The position numbers and the translations under genes are program-made. 64,000 nucleotides of DNA, from NCBI GenBank assembly GCA_011390955.1, contig JAABRM010000026.1:1-64000 (forward strand). Direction: 5' to 3'. This document shows positions 17,651-26,700 of the stretch, one piece after another. Under the pieces are notes generated by a model. It searched no databases. It worked only from the letters and a program-made list of their open reading frames with translations, and had not been told where the DNA came from. Every line of letters begins with the position of its first letter. Position 1 is the stretch's first letter. The DNA comes from Oscillatoriales cyanobacterium (lineage in GTDB: Bacteria; Cyanobacteriota; Cyanobacteriia; Cyanobacteriales; Laspinemataceae).

Positions 17651-19246
17651 ATGGTAGTACCAGACAATCAAGAATTTGCATTATTTGAAAATTCTGCCGG
17701 TGCATCGGCGGAAAAATCAGGATTGCTTTTGGCAGACCGGGGTCTTTTGGATCGACATAGCTTGTTTATCTTACAAAAGGCTGCCCAAGCAAGCGCCGAA
17801 TTTTTAGAGCTTCCTTTATGTATTGTTGGGGGAATCCAAAAAAATCGGCGGTTGAGACAACTGGCTGTAAATTTTGCTGAGAGTAACTTTGAAGAAATCG
17901 AGTTGTTTCAGGAATTCGCGAATAAGTTGCCGAAAATTTCTCTGCAAGAGGCTTTTTGGCAACAGATTTTAGTGAATCAAGTCGTGGTGACGATTCGCGA
18001 TACTTTGAAACAAGACCAATGGGCGAAGTCGATCGCCGTCCAACAGTACGGAATTCGGGCTTATGCCGGAGTTCCTTTGCTGACAGCCAAAGGTGATTGC
18101 TTGGGAGTTTTGATGGCGATGGATCTCGCCCCCCGTCAATTTAGTGCCAAAGAAATTCAGTTTTTGGAGTTGACCGCTAGTTGGACGATGAGTGAGTTAG
18201 AACGGATGAAATTGGAGCGATTCCCGCAAGGGATCCGCTTCGCGGAATCGCCTGCCGCAACTGAGACTCAATTGCGATCGGCTTCGGCTGGCTCATTGGC
18301 AGACGCAACCGAGGAAGATCGAGGCTCACAAACCTTAAATGATGGGAAATTTGAACTGGAAAATAGTTGTTTATTGCTTTTAGAGAAACTCATGGGCAAC
18401 ATGACTCAAGAAATGCGTAATCCCTTAACTTCTGTGACGGGAATGGCCAGAGTTTTAAATCAAGAAGTCTATGGACAATTGAACGAAAAACAGAAAGAAT
18501 ATCTCAATATTATTTATGACAGTGGTCGATACTTGGTGTCGTTGTTGGATGAATTAGTGGCGCTGCGGAATTTGAGTGACCAAACTCCGGATCTGGAGAT
18601 CGCCGCTGTGGATATTGAGATGCTCTGTCAACAGGTATTCAATCATTTGGAGTTAGAAGCGACTCGACGCGGCCAAGAATTTCGTCTTTCCGTAGAACCA
18701 GGCGATCGCCTGGTTCTCTTAGACAAGTCAAAGGTCTATCAAATTCTTTATCATCTGCTGGCACGAACGATCTCTTTGTCCCATCCTGGAGGAGTGGTGC
18801 GTATCCATGTTTCCCGCAAAACTGATATTTTAAAGATCGCAATTTGGGTCTCTCACCCCTGGTTAGGAGACGGTTTAAATTCCATAGAATTGCTTGAGAT
18901 GGAGTCTGCGGATCTGCCCTTGAAAGAAGGGAGCGATGATTCACGATTTTTAGAGCAGAAAAGAACGATTGAAACTCTCTTGTCTGCCCAATCTGAATCT
19001 TATGCGAGCGAGTTATTAACACAGTTGATTTCTGGATTTACAACTCTAGATGCTTCTGACTTGCCCGCCGCAAACGCCGATTACCCATCTTTGATGAAGC
19101 TTTCCCGGCAAGATTTAGGGTTATTGCTCAGTTGGGCTTTAACCGGGCAACATCAAGGAAAAATTTGTTTAGAGGGTTCCGCCAATTCTGGTTATCGATA
19201 TTTACTTGAGTTGCCCCTAATGGATGAATTGCGGATCAAAGAATAA
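17651..19246 (+). CDS. GAF-domain protein with degenerate histidine-kinase core
   Basis: A 531-residue cytoplasmic protein. Residues 35-185 form a GAF domain (ILQKAAQASAEFLELPLCIV .. AYAGVPLLTAKGDCLGVLMAMD). Residues 240-305 resemble the HisKA dimerisation helices, but the H-box reads MTQEMRNPLTS: Gln253 stands where the phospho-acceptor His should be. The ATP-binding domain is also degraded: the N-box is YQILYHLLARTIS (363-375) without Asn, and no DxGxG or GxGxG glycine loops follow. It is therefore probably a signalling pseudokinase that dimerises or scaffolds. Residues 190-222 are partly encoded by a 35-bp dispersed palindrome, lying in the GAF-HisKA linker. Confidence 0.75.
   Translation: MVVPDNQEFALFENSAGASAEKSGLLLADRGLLDRHSLFILQKAAQASAEFLELPLCIVGGIQKNRRLRQLAVNFAESNFEEIELFQEFANKLPKISLQEAFWQQILVNQVVVTIRDTLKQDQWAKSIAVQQYGIRAYAGVPLLTAKGDCLGVLMAMDLAPRQFSAKEIQFLELTASWTMSELERMKLERFPQGIRFAESPAATETQLRSASAGSLADATEEDRGSQTLNDGKFELENSCLLLLEKLMGNMTQEMRNPLTSVTGMARVLNQEVYGQLNEKQKEYLNIIYDSGRYLVSLLDELVALRNLSDQTPDLEIAAVDIEMLCQQVFNHLELEATRRGQEFRLSVEPGDRLVLLDKSKVYQILYHLLARTISLSHPGGVVRIHVSRKTDILKIAIWVSHPWLGDGLNSIELLEMESADLPLKEGSDDSRFLEQKRTIETLLSAQSESYASELLTQLISGFTTLDASDLPAANADYPSLMKLSRQDLGLLLSWALTGQHQGKICLEGSANSGYRYLLELPLMDELRIKE
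18217..18251. repeat. 35-bp palindromic repeat inside the pseudokinase gene
   Basis: Begins GCGATTCCCGCAAGG and ends CGCGGAATCGC. Same family as 53653-53687 and 54098-54132. It adds about 12 codons (RFPQGIRFAESP) in frame. Confidence 0.85.
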
Positions 19247-19652
19247 TAATTAGGAACTGATGATGTTGACGCTCTATTTTGTCCTGATTTCATAATGTGT
19301 AAGGAAAGCAAAAAAACAAAAAATAACTGTTATGAGGTGTTAATTTGAGGTAATTTTATGTTTCATTATTAGTCGGATAATTATCTGATTATAATTATGC
19401 AAGTCTTGGTCAATTTTTGGTCAAATAAGTGCTATAAGCATCCGATACAGGGCATCGCGCCCTTGCAACAGTGAACCAGCAAGAATGTAGAGTTTTAAAC
19501 CTGCTCCTACAGTAGTTGAGTTTGAGAATTAAACTGTATTCGATAACAAAGGAAATGTATTTTTTTCAGAAAAATATCCGGGGTTGATTTAAATCCTAGA
19601 TCGATCGGGTTGTCAAAAAATGCTAAGAATAAGATTTTAATCAGAAGTAAGT
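19247..19652. other. Intergenic region upstream of ictB
   Basis: 406 bp, A/T-rich, no gene seen. A small imperfect hairpin (CGGATAATTATCTGATTATAATTAT) lies at about 19373. It presumably contains the ictB promoter, but boxes are not clear. Confidence 0.4.
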
Positions 19653-21050
19653 ATGCAATCGATTAATTCACTGTGGCAACAAGTAACCCTCTCAAATTTG
19701 CCCCTGTACCGATGGCAAAGAGGAAGCTATTTATCTCGTTTATTTGTCGGGTCTTTAGCCCGTTGGCGCTCAAGTAGTTGGTTGATGCAGTGGTCTGAGG
19801 CGATCGCTGCGTTGTTATGTGCTTTAATTTTTGCTCTGGCGCCCTTTGTTTCCACGGCTTTGATTGGCGTGTTATTGTTGGCTGGGGCTGGTTATTGGCT
19901 GCTGCTGACGGTATCCGATGAGGGTGAAATGGTTTTTACCCCGATTCATTTGTTGGTGTTACTTTATTGGGCGATTGCCACAGTCGCAACAGCAATGTCC
20001 CCAGTGAAAACTGCCGCATTGACTGGCTGGGTCAAGTTGACTCTTTATTTGATGCTGTTTGCTCTGCTGGCAAGGGTTTTACGATCGCCCCGCATTCGTT
20101 CACTGCTAATCGGTATTTATTTGCATATTTCCCTGATTGTCAGTGTCTATGGGATGAGACAGTGGTTTTTTGGGGCGCCACCTCTGGCGACTTGGACCGA
20201 TCCCACCTCTTCTATGGCTGGGGTGACGCGAGTTTATAGCTATTTGGAAAATCCCAATCTCTTGGCTGCTTATGTGATCCCGGCAGTAATCTTCAGTGTG
20301 GGAGCAATCTTTGTTTGGTCGGGACTGCTGCCGAAGTTGTTGGCGGTGACGATGACTGTGGTGAACTCATTCTGTTTGCTGTTCACCTGGAGTCGCGGGG
20401 GATGGATTGGTTTGTCGATCGCTAGTTTTGTCTTATTGTTGATGTTGGTTTATTGGTGGAGTCCCAAGTTACCTCCCGCAGGCCGGAAATGGGCGCTGCC
20501 TGGGGTCGTAGGTGGCACCGTCACGGTGCTTCTTTTGGCCTTTCTGTTTGTGGAACCGTTGCGCGATCGCATTGCCAGTATGTTTGTCGGTCGTTCTGAT
20601 AGCAGCAATAATTTCCGGATCAATGTTTGGCAGTCGGCGATCGAGATGATTCGCGATCGCCCGATTTTAGGTATTGGGCCGGGAAATAGTGCTTTTAACA
20701 AAATCTATCCCCTTTATATGCGCCCGAAGTTTAGTGCTTTGAGCGCTTATTCTATCTGGTTAGAAACCGCAGTGGAAACGGGCTTCATTGGCTTAACGGC
20801 TTTTGTCTGGCTGCTGGTCGTCACCTTAAATCAAGGCTTCCAGCAACTTCACCACCTGAGAAATCAGGCCAATCTTCAGGGATATTGGCTGATGGGGGCG
20901 ATCGCGATTATCGTCGGTATGCTGGGTCACGGTGTCGTTGATACGGTTTGGTATCGACCGCAAATTAATACCCTTTGGTGGCTGGTGATGGCGATCGTGG
21001 CGAGTTATTATCCAGACTCTCGTCCTCAAGCCAATCAGTCTGTGGATTAG
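19653..21050 (+). CDS. ictB: IctB-type O-antigen-ligase-like membrane protein
   Basis: A 465-residue protein with about ten membrane helices, homologous to IctB of Synechococcus. IctB was first proposed to accumulate inorganic carbon; the fold is that of the O-antigen ligase/polymerase (Wzy_C) family, so the true substrate is uncertain. Family marks: SPVKTAALTGWVKLTLYL, the large loop with AGVTRVYSYLENPNLLAAY, FTWSRGGWIG, and the Wzy_C core NNFRINVWQSAIEMIRDRPI followed by GIGPGNSAFNKIYP and SAYSIWLETAVETG. ATG 19653 follows AGAAG. It is not clustered with polysaccharide genes here. Confidence 0.9.
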   Translation: MQSINSLWQQVTLSNLPLYRWQRGSYLSRLFVGSLARWRSSSWLMQWSEAIAALLCALIFALAPFVSTALIGVLLLAGAGYWLLLTVSDEGEMVFTPIHLLVLLYWAIATVATAMSPVKTAALTGWVKLTLYLMLFALLARVLRSPRIRSLLIGIYLHISLIVSVYGMRQWFFGAPPLATWTDPTSSMAGVTRVYSYLENPNLLAAYVIPAVIFSVGAIFVWSGLLPKLLAVTMTVVNSFCLLFTWSRGGWIGLSIASFVLLLMLVYWWSPKLPPAGRKWALPGVVGGTVTVLLLAFLFVEPLRDRIASMFVGRSDSSNNFRINVWQSAIEMIRDRPILGIGPGNSAFNKIYPLYMRPKFSALSAYSIWLETAVETGFIGLTAFVWLLVVTLNQGFQQLHHLRNQANLQGYWLMGAIAIIVGMLGHGVVDTVWYRPQINTLWWLVMAIVASYYPDSRPQANQSVD

Positions 21051-21537
21051 GTAGGGAATAATTGATAATTGATAATTGATAATTGATAATTGATAATTGT
21101 CAATTGTCAATTGTTAATTGTTCTCCCCTCCGCTCCCCTGCACCCCTGCACCCCTGCACGATTGGCGGCTCCCCCAATCCGCTGATTTTGTTAAAATTTA
21201 TGGCGATCGTTATGGCGCTCGCCAGCGTCAGGGCTAATTCAACTAGCCAAAAAACGAAAATAGAATAATCTCCAAAGACAAAATATATCCCCAAATCAAG
21301 GACTCAGATGCCCTGGCATGACTAATGCAGAATCATCAACCGTCACCATGATTTAAATCCCTTTGAGAAAATTTTCACCAAAAAATTCTGATTCTTGTGT
21401 AAGCTCCAAAAATTTAATCATAAAATTTTGAGCTTTTTGAGTTATACCATAATCAGTAGAGACCTATATACCCAATCCAATTTCTTGCTTGATGATTGTG
21501 GTTGGTAAAAAGCATCCTTTCGAGTTAGACAATTGCT
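21051..21537. other. Intergenic region after ictB
   Basis: Starts with the AATTGATA/CTCCCCTGC composite repeat (to 21165). The remainder (to 21537) has no recognised feature. A minus-strand 64-codon frame (21100-21294) contains one hydrophobic stretch, but its 3' half is repeat sequence, so it is not called. Confidence 0.45.
21057..21165. repeat. AATTGATA tandem repeat plus CTCCCCTGCACC tail
   Basis: Six or so AATTGATA octamers shade into AATTGTCA units, followed by GTTCTCCCCTCCGCTCCCC and TGCACCCC repeats. The same composite, in the same order, is at 52948-53070, so the two halves form one repeat type. Confidence 0.9.
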
Positions 21538-23577
21538 ATGTTTAAGCCCGGTCGTTCATCCTTTCGTCGTATTCTTCTAACGCGGATTTTGTTACTGAGT
21601 ATTCCGGTGCTGCTGGTGGGGGAATATGCGACTTATCGTAAGGCGAGGTCGGCGCTGCTGGAGACCGCCCGCCAGAACCTGACAGAAAGCGCCATCCGCA
21701 AGGGGCAGAGTATCGAAACTTCTGTGAAGGCAGTAGAAACCAGCCTGCTGACCGCTACGGAGGCGGCAGTCTTCCAAACAGGCTCGATCGCCGAAATGAG
21801 GGATTTTTTGCAGAGTCTGGACGAGCGATCGCCCACGAAGGTGCAATGTATGCAGCTAACAGAAGTGGCGACCCAGACCATTGTGGCGACAACTTGCGGC
21901 GCAGAGGCAATTTATGGGGATCTGCCTTGGGCAAGGTGGCAGCAGTCGAAGGTAGGAGACTCTCTGGTAGATGTCAGCCTGCGGAGTCTTCCCCACCAAA
22001 AGTCCGTTGCGCCGTCAAGTCAGCCGTCAAATCAGGGGGCAATGAGGCTGGTTTTCTCGGCGCCGGTGTTTGAAGGCGCGGGTATGCAGCGGGGAGATTT
22101 GCGATATGCGCTCTCGGTTGAGTCTACTCTGGAGCAGGAGACGGTGGGCAAGCGAGGGTCTTTGACCGGCCAAACCGTGGTGATTTCCGTGTTTGATACT
22201 GCCTATCAGCAGGAAAATGGCACCATCGTGGAGCATTTGAGCCCCGATCGCACCGGGAGGACCATCTCCGAAGAGTCCGACGCCGATCGCCTCCGCAGTA
22301 TTATTAGAAATGCGATCGCTGGTAAACAGGATTTCGTGCATTTGTTCTCCTTTGATGCCCCAGGGGTGGAGTTGATTTCCGGGTATGCGGCGATCGCTTC
22401 TCCCATTGACCCCAGTCAAAAGTGGATTATTTTGGCGGTGACGCGGCTGGACAATGCTTTGGCTGGTCTAAAGGAAATTCAAAAAGTTCTGTTTACTTTG
22501 ATTTTTGGCCTGATAGCCGCTAATTTGATCGTCACCTGGTACTTGACTCTGGAGTTGGCCCGCCCCATCGAGCAATTGCAAGCTTATGCTTTGAACGTGC
22601 ATCGCCGAGGTCAAGCTGACGGTCACGTTGGCCCGATTAAATTAAAAATTACTGAATTTCAGCAGTTGGCGGATGCCCTGGATACGATGGTAGACCGTCT
22701 CAAGGCTTGGGCAACGGAACTGGAAAGCGCATGGCAAGAGGCAAAGGTGGCCAACCAGCTAAAAAATGAATTCTTAGCCACCATTTCCCACGAACTGAGA
22801 ACACCTTTAAATGCGATTATTGGCTGCATTCGCCTGGTACGAGATGATTGCTGTGACGATCGCGAGGAAGAAGTGGAGTTTCTCCAGCGGGCTGATGACG
22901 CGGCAATTCATTTGCTGAATATTATTAACGATATTCTGGATATTTCTAAAATTGAGGCGGGAACTCTCTCGGTGACGATGGAACCCGTGGATGTTAGCCG
23001 CATTATTAAAGAAGTCATCGAACTCCAAGAAACGGCGATCGCCCAAAAAGGTCTGCATCTCTCCGTGGAAGAACACTCAGAACCTCTGGTGGTGGAAGCA
23101 GACCCGGCTAAGTTAAAGCAGGTTTTGTTGAATTTGCTGAATAACTGCATTAAGTTCACCGATACCGGCAGTATTACTATTTCTACTCGTCTGGAGTCTG
23201 GTTATACCGAGGTGATGAACCGAGTTTCTACTACCACCGAAACCATAGATGGTAATGGCAGCGGTGCTACGGATGTGGTGATTGCTTTAAAAGATACCGG
23301 AATCGGGATTGCCCTGGAACAACAACAAAAGTTATTTCAGCCTTTTGTGATGGTCGATGGTTCCACTACTCGGCGGCATGGGGGCACCGGCTTGGGGTTG
23401 GCGATCGCCCGCAATTTAATCGAACTCATGGGCGGCACTATTATGTTGAACAGTAAAGGAGTCGGTCAGGGGACGACGGTAGAAATCGCTTTGCCCAAAG
23501 CCAATCTCCTGCCGTCTTCTGTCCTGAAAAACTCTTCGATAAAAGCCCACAAAGAGGAGTCGATTGTTGATGGTTGA
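21538..23577 (+). CDS. Membrane sensor histidine kinase
   Basis: A 679-residue two-component sensor. Helix 1 spans about 11-29 and helix 2 about 316-336, enclosing a roughly 285-residue extracytoplasmic sensor (Cache-like by position, not confirmed by motif). HAMP follows to about 390, a coiled helix (ELESAWQEAKVANQLKNEFL), then HisKA with His418 in SHELRTPLN. The ATPase domain is intact: LLNLLNNCIKF (N-box), DTGIGI, GGTGLGLAIA. It should autophosphorylate and pass phosphate to an unknown regulator; there is no receiver domain and no adjacent regulator gene. The last ten or so codons run into a TTGTTTG repeat tract, which supplies the stop. Confidence 0.92.
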   Translation: MFKPGRSSFRRILLTRILLLSIPVLLVGEYATYRKARSALLETARQNLTESAIRKGQSIETSVKAVETSLLTATEAAVFQTGSIAEMRDFLQSLDERSPTKVQCMQLTEVATQTIVATTCGAEAIYGDLPWARWQQSKVGDSLVDVSLRSLPHQKSVAPSSQPSNQGAMRLVFSAPVFEGAGMQRGDLRYALSVESTLEQETVGKRGSLTGQTVVISVFDTAYQQENGTIVEHLSPDRTGRTISEESDADRLRSIIRNAIAGKQDFVHLFSFDAPGVELISGYAAIASPIDPSQKWIILAVTRLDNALAGLKEIQKVLFTLIFGLIAANLIVTWYLTLELARPIEQLQAYALNVHRRGQADGHVGPIKLKITEFQQLADALDTMVDRLKAWATELESAWQEAKVANQLKNEFLATISHELRTPLNAIIGCIRLVRDDCCDDREEEVEFLQRADDAAIHLLNIINDILDISKIEAGTLSVTMEPVDVSRIIKEVIELQETAIAQKGLHLSVEEHSEPLVVEADPAKLKQVLLNLLNNCIKFTDTGSITISTRLESGYTEVMNRVSTTTETIDGNGSGATDVVIALKDTGIGIALEQQQKLFQPFVMVDGSTTRRHGGTGLGLAIARNLIELMGGTIMLNSKGVGQGTTVEIALPKANLLPSSVLKNSSIKAHKEESIVDG

Positions 23578-23790
23578 TTGTTCTTTGTTGTTTGTTGTTT
23601 GTTGTTTGTTCTTTGTTGTTTGTTGGTTGTTCTTTGTTGTTTGTTGGTTGTTGTTTGTTGGTGGTTGTTTGGCATTAATTGACAATTATCAATTATCAAT
23701 TATCAATTATCAATTATCAACCACCAACCATCAACTTTCCAACAAACAACCATCAACTTTCCAACCATCAACCATCAACAACTAACGCTG
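23565..23790. repeat. TTGTTTG / AATTATC / CAACCAT tandem repeat tract
   Basis: Three repeat types in series: TTGTTGTTTGTT-like units (23575-23670), AATTATC units (23683-23718) and CAACCATCAACTTTCC units (23720-23785). The tract overlaps the 3' ends of the histidine kinase and of the RTX giant, which converge here. Confidence 0.95.
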
Positions 23791-26700
23791 GATCTACCAG
23801 TAAAGTGGCAATGTTCTCTAGTCCAAGCTGACCAAATTTATTGAAGCCGTTTTCCGTTCCTAGGGGCACAAATCCGATCGCCGTCACCGTATCTCCCGCG
23901 CTGCCCACCACCGTGAGGATACCGTCTGCGGTGATTTGGGTCACGTCTTCTGCGTCCAGAGTTAGGCTATTGTTGCCCAAACCTAGGTCAATTTGAGAGA
24001 TTTGCGCGATCGGAGGCGTTGGAAATGCCCGCAGGTCGAGATTAACGTCCGTCCCCTCTATTCTCAGGGTGTCGTTGCCAATGCCACCGTCAATGTTTTT
24101 GAACAGAATATCGCTGACCACTAAGACATCATCCCCCGGACCCCCTTGCAAGTCGTCTTGACCCCCACCACCAATTAGCACGTCATTCCCGGCTTTCCCT
24201 AAGAGGCGATCGCCCTTCGCTGTCCCCGTCAGCACATCATTCTCATCGGTTCCCTCAATATTCAGACCGCCAAAATTCACCGTCACTCCTGGGGTGACTA
24301 ATACTACTTTTGTCTCGTCGCCAAAAATAAACTTATTTAAACCTCCCTCGGTTCCCGCAGATAAAAAGTCTGGCAACTCCACCACATCTCCCGCACTCTT
24401 CACCTCCCCAATTTCATTCACAATCGGGGGATTTGCTAACACGACTAAAGGCTGGTCTTTATCAGGAATTGTCTTCAGATTTGCCCCGCTAACTTTTAGG
24501 GTATGATTGCCCGCACTGGTCAGATCAATTTGTTCAATTCCTTGGATAGGAGGATTGGGAAATGGACTGAAATCTAACTTAATATCTTCCGTAATATCAA
24601 CCCGGAAGACATCATTACCTGGGCCACCAACAATCCGATTAAATCCGACATTATTAATAATAATAATATCATCCCCTAAACCCGCAGAAACCGTATCAAA
24701 ACCACCGCCAGTAATCATAACATCATTGCCCCGTCCGCCATTGAATACCTCGGCATCCGCTGTCCCCACAAGATTATCATTCCCGTCGGTGCCTTTAATC
24801 GTTTGGCCCCCTTGATAAGCGGGAGTACCAAAGACAAAATATGACGGGCCAGGGCATACTTTCTCATTAGAATGTTGGATTTGAGTGTCAATAGTTAAAT
24901 CATCAAATCCATCTTTATTAATATCTTGTCCTCCGCGCACGGAAATTGTCACGCGATCGCCGCTGGGGGCAATCCCAAATCCGCGACTTCCCACATTCGC
25001 CAAATCTACCGCTGGCAAAGCGATCGGTGGTGGCAAAGGAACGATTAAACCCAACGGATCGAGAAATGCCAGAATCGGGCTACGCGGGCCCGCATTACTC
25101 TTGCCAAAAATCACATAAGAAGGTCCAGAAGCCCGCAACGGATCGTCCTTCGGGGGCGATACAATTAAATCCTTCAAACCATCCCCATTAAAATCACCTC
25201 CTGGGGCAATACTAAAATTAGTCATATCCCCCAAACTAGAATGATTAATTTTAAATCCCGCACTACCTAAATTTTGCAAATCAACATCAATACTTTGCGG
25301 CTCATTTTTGCCAAAAATAACATAAGCATCTCCCGGCAAACGTACCCCTGGTGTTTCTGATTTTGGCGGGCCAATAATCAAATCATCCAAGCCATCACCA
25401 TTCACATCTCCTGCCGGAGTAATCTGTCGATTAGATAAATCTTCTGCCAAATTAACTAACCCGGTATTCGGGTCAAACCCCGGAGTATTCTTAATCGCAA
25501 ATCCCAAAGGGTTTGGGTCGGGATAAGGCAAACCAAAAAACTCAAGAACCGACTTAATGGCTTTTTGAATCTCTGTCAGCGGCGGCGGACTTAAGTCATT
25601 TAAATTAATCGATCGCTCATCTTCTTTGCCAAAAATCACATAAACTTTTGACGCAATTTCCGTGGGAGGATTCTGGGGAACTAGCAAAAAATCTTGCTTT
25701 TCATCTCCATTCATATCCCCAGCGGGCAGCATAGAAAAATCTCGTAAAGGTTGCACCGGCTTTTCCACTTTACCCGTCGCTGGATCGATTTTTTCCTGTC
25801 CCGTAGCGGGGTCAATTACCGGGTCGCTGCCCAGAAAGAAACCGGCGGAACCTAGGGTATCTAAATTAACAGTTTTGCTGTCATTTTTGCCAAAAACAAC
25901 ATAAGATTTATTAGAACCACTATTGGGGTCGGGGTCAGCTTCAACTAATAAATCTGGCAAATCATCTCCATTGGCATCTCCCCCCGCTTGAATTTTCCGA
26001 CCGACTAAATTTTCTTGATTACTGATAATTTGAAACCCCCGGTGTTTCGGCGGAAAAAGTATCTCAAACGGGTCAAGTACAGATAGAATTGGGTCGCGAG
26101 GTAGGGGGGCAAAATTGACCAAATCTATCGGTTGTTCGTCAGACTTGCCAAACACAACAAAGGCACTATTGGAACCAAAACCAATCTCTGATTCTTTGGG
26201 AAATCCAATTAGGATATCATCTTGTTCGTCCCCATTAATATCCGCAGTGGGTAAAACATCTCGTTTAGCAAAATCAACTATCGGAGTGCCTAAAACCGTC
26301 GCTGGTTTAATCGCAAAACCCACTTTTGGCGGGCCGAGTAAGTCCGCTAATGCACTAAAATTTTCTGGGGCGGGGTTATTTAAATAAGGGAAATCCACCG
26401 GCAGGTTATTATCTTTGCCAAATATGGTATAATAAGGCCCATAGTCAGGAATATTCGGGGCAGCAATCGGAGACTTGATTAAAACATCCGTGCGTTCATC
26501 CCCATTGAAATCACCGGCTTTGGTGATGGGGCGAATTCCTTGGTCGAAGGTGGCATTGCCAATAATTTCAAATCCTTTATTGCCTAAATTTTTGACGTTA
26601 ATATTACTCGGAGGAATCTTGGGCAAGGAAAATCCAAATAACCCTAATAGAGAGTTTAAAAATGGCGATGCCGTGGCATTGGGGTCTTGACCAAATACAA

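Noticed and set aside
21100-21294. 64-codon minus-strand frame with a hydrophobic stretch
   Set aside because: Needs a TTG start and its 3' half is the CTCCCCTGC/AATTGATA repeat; judged chance.
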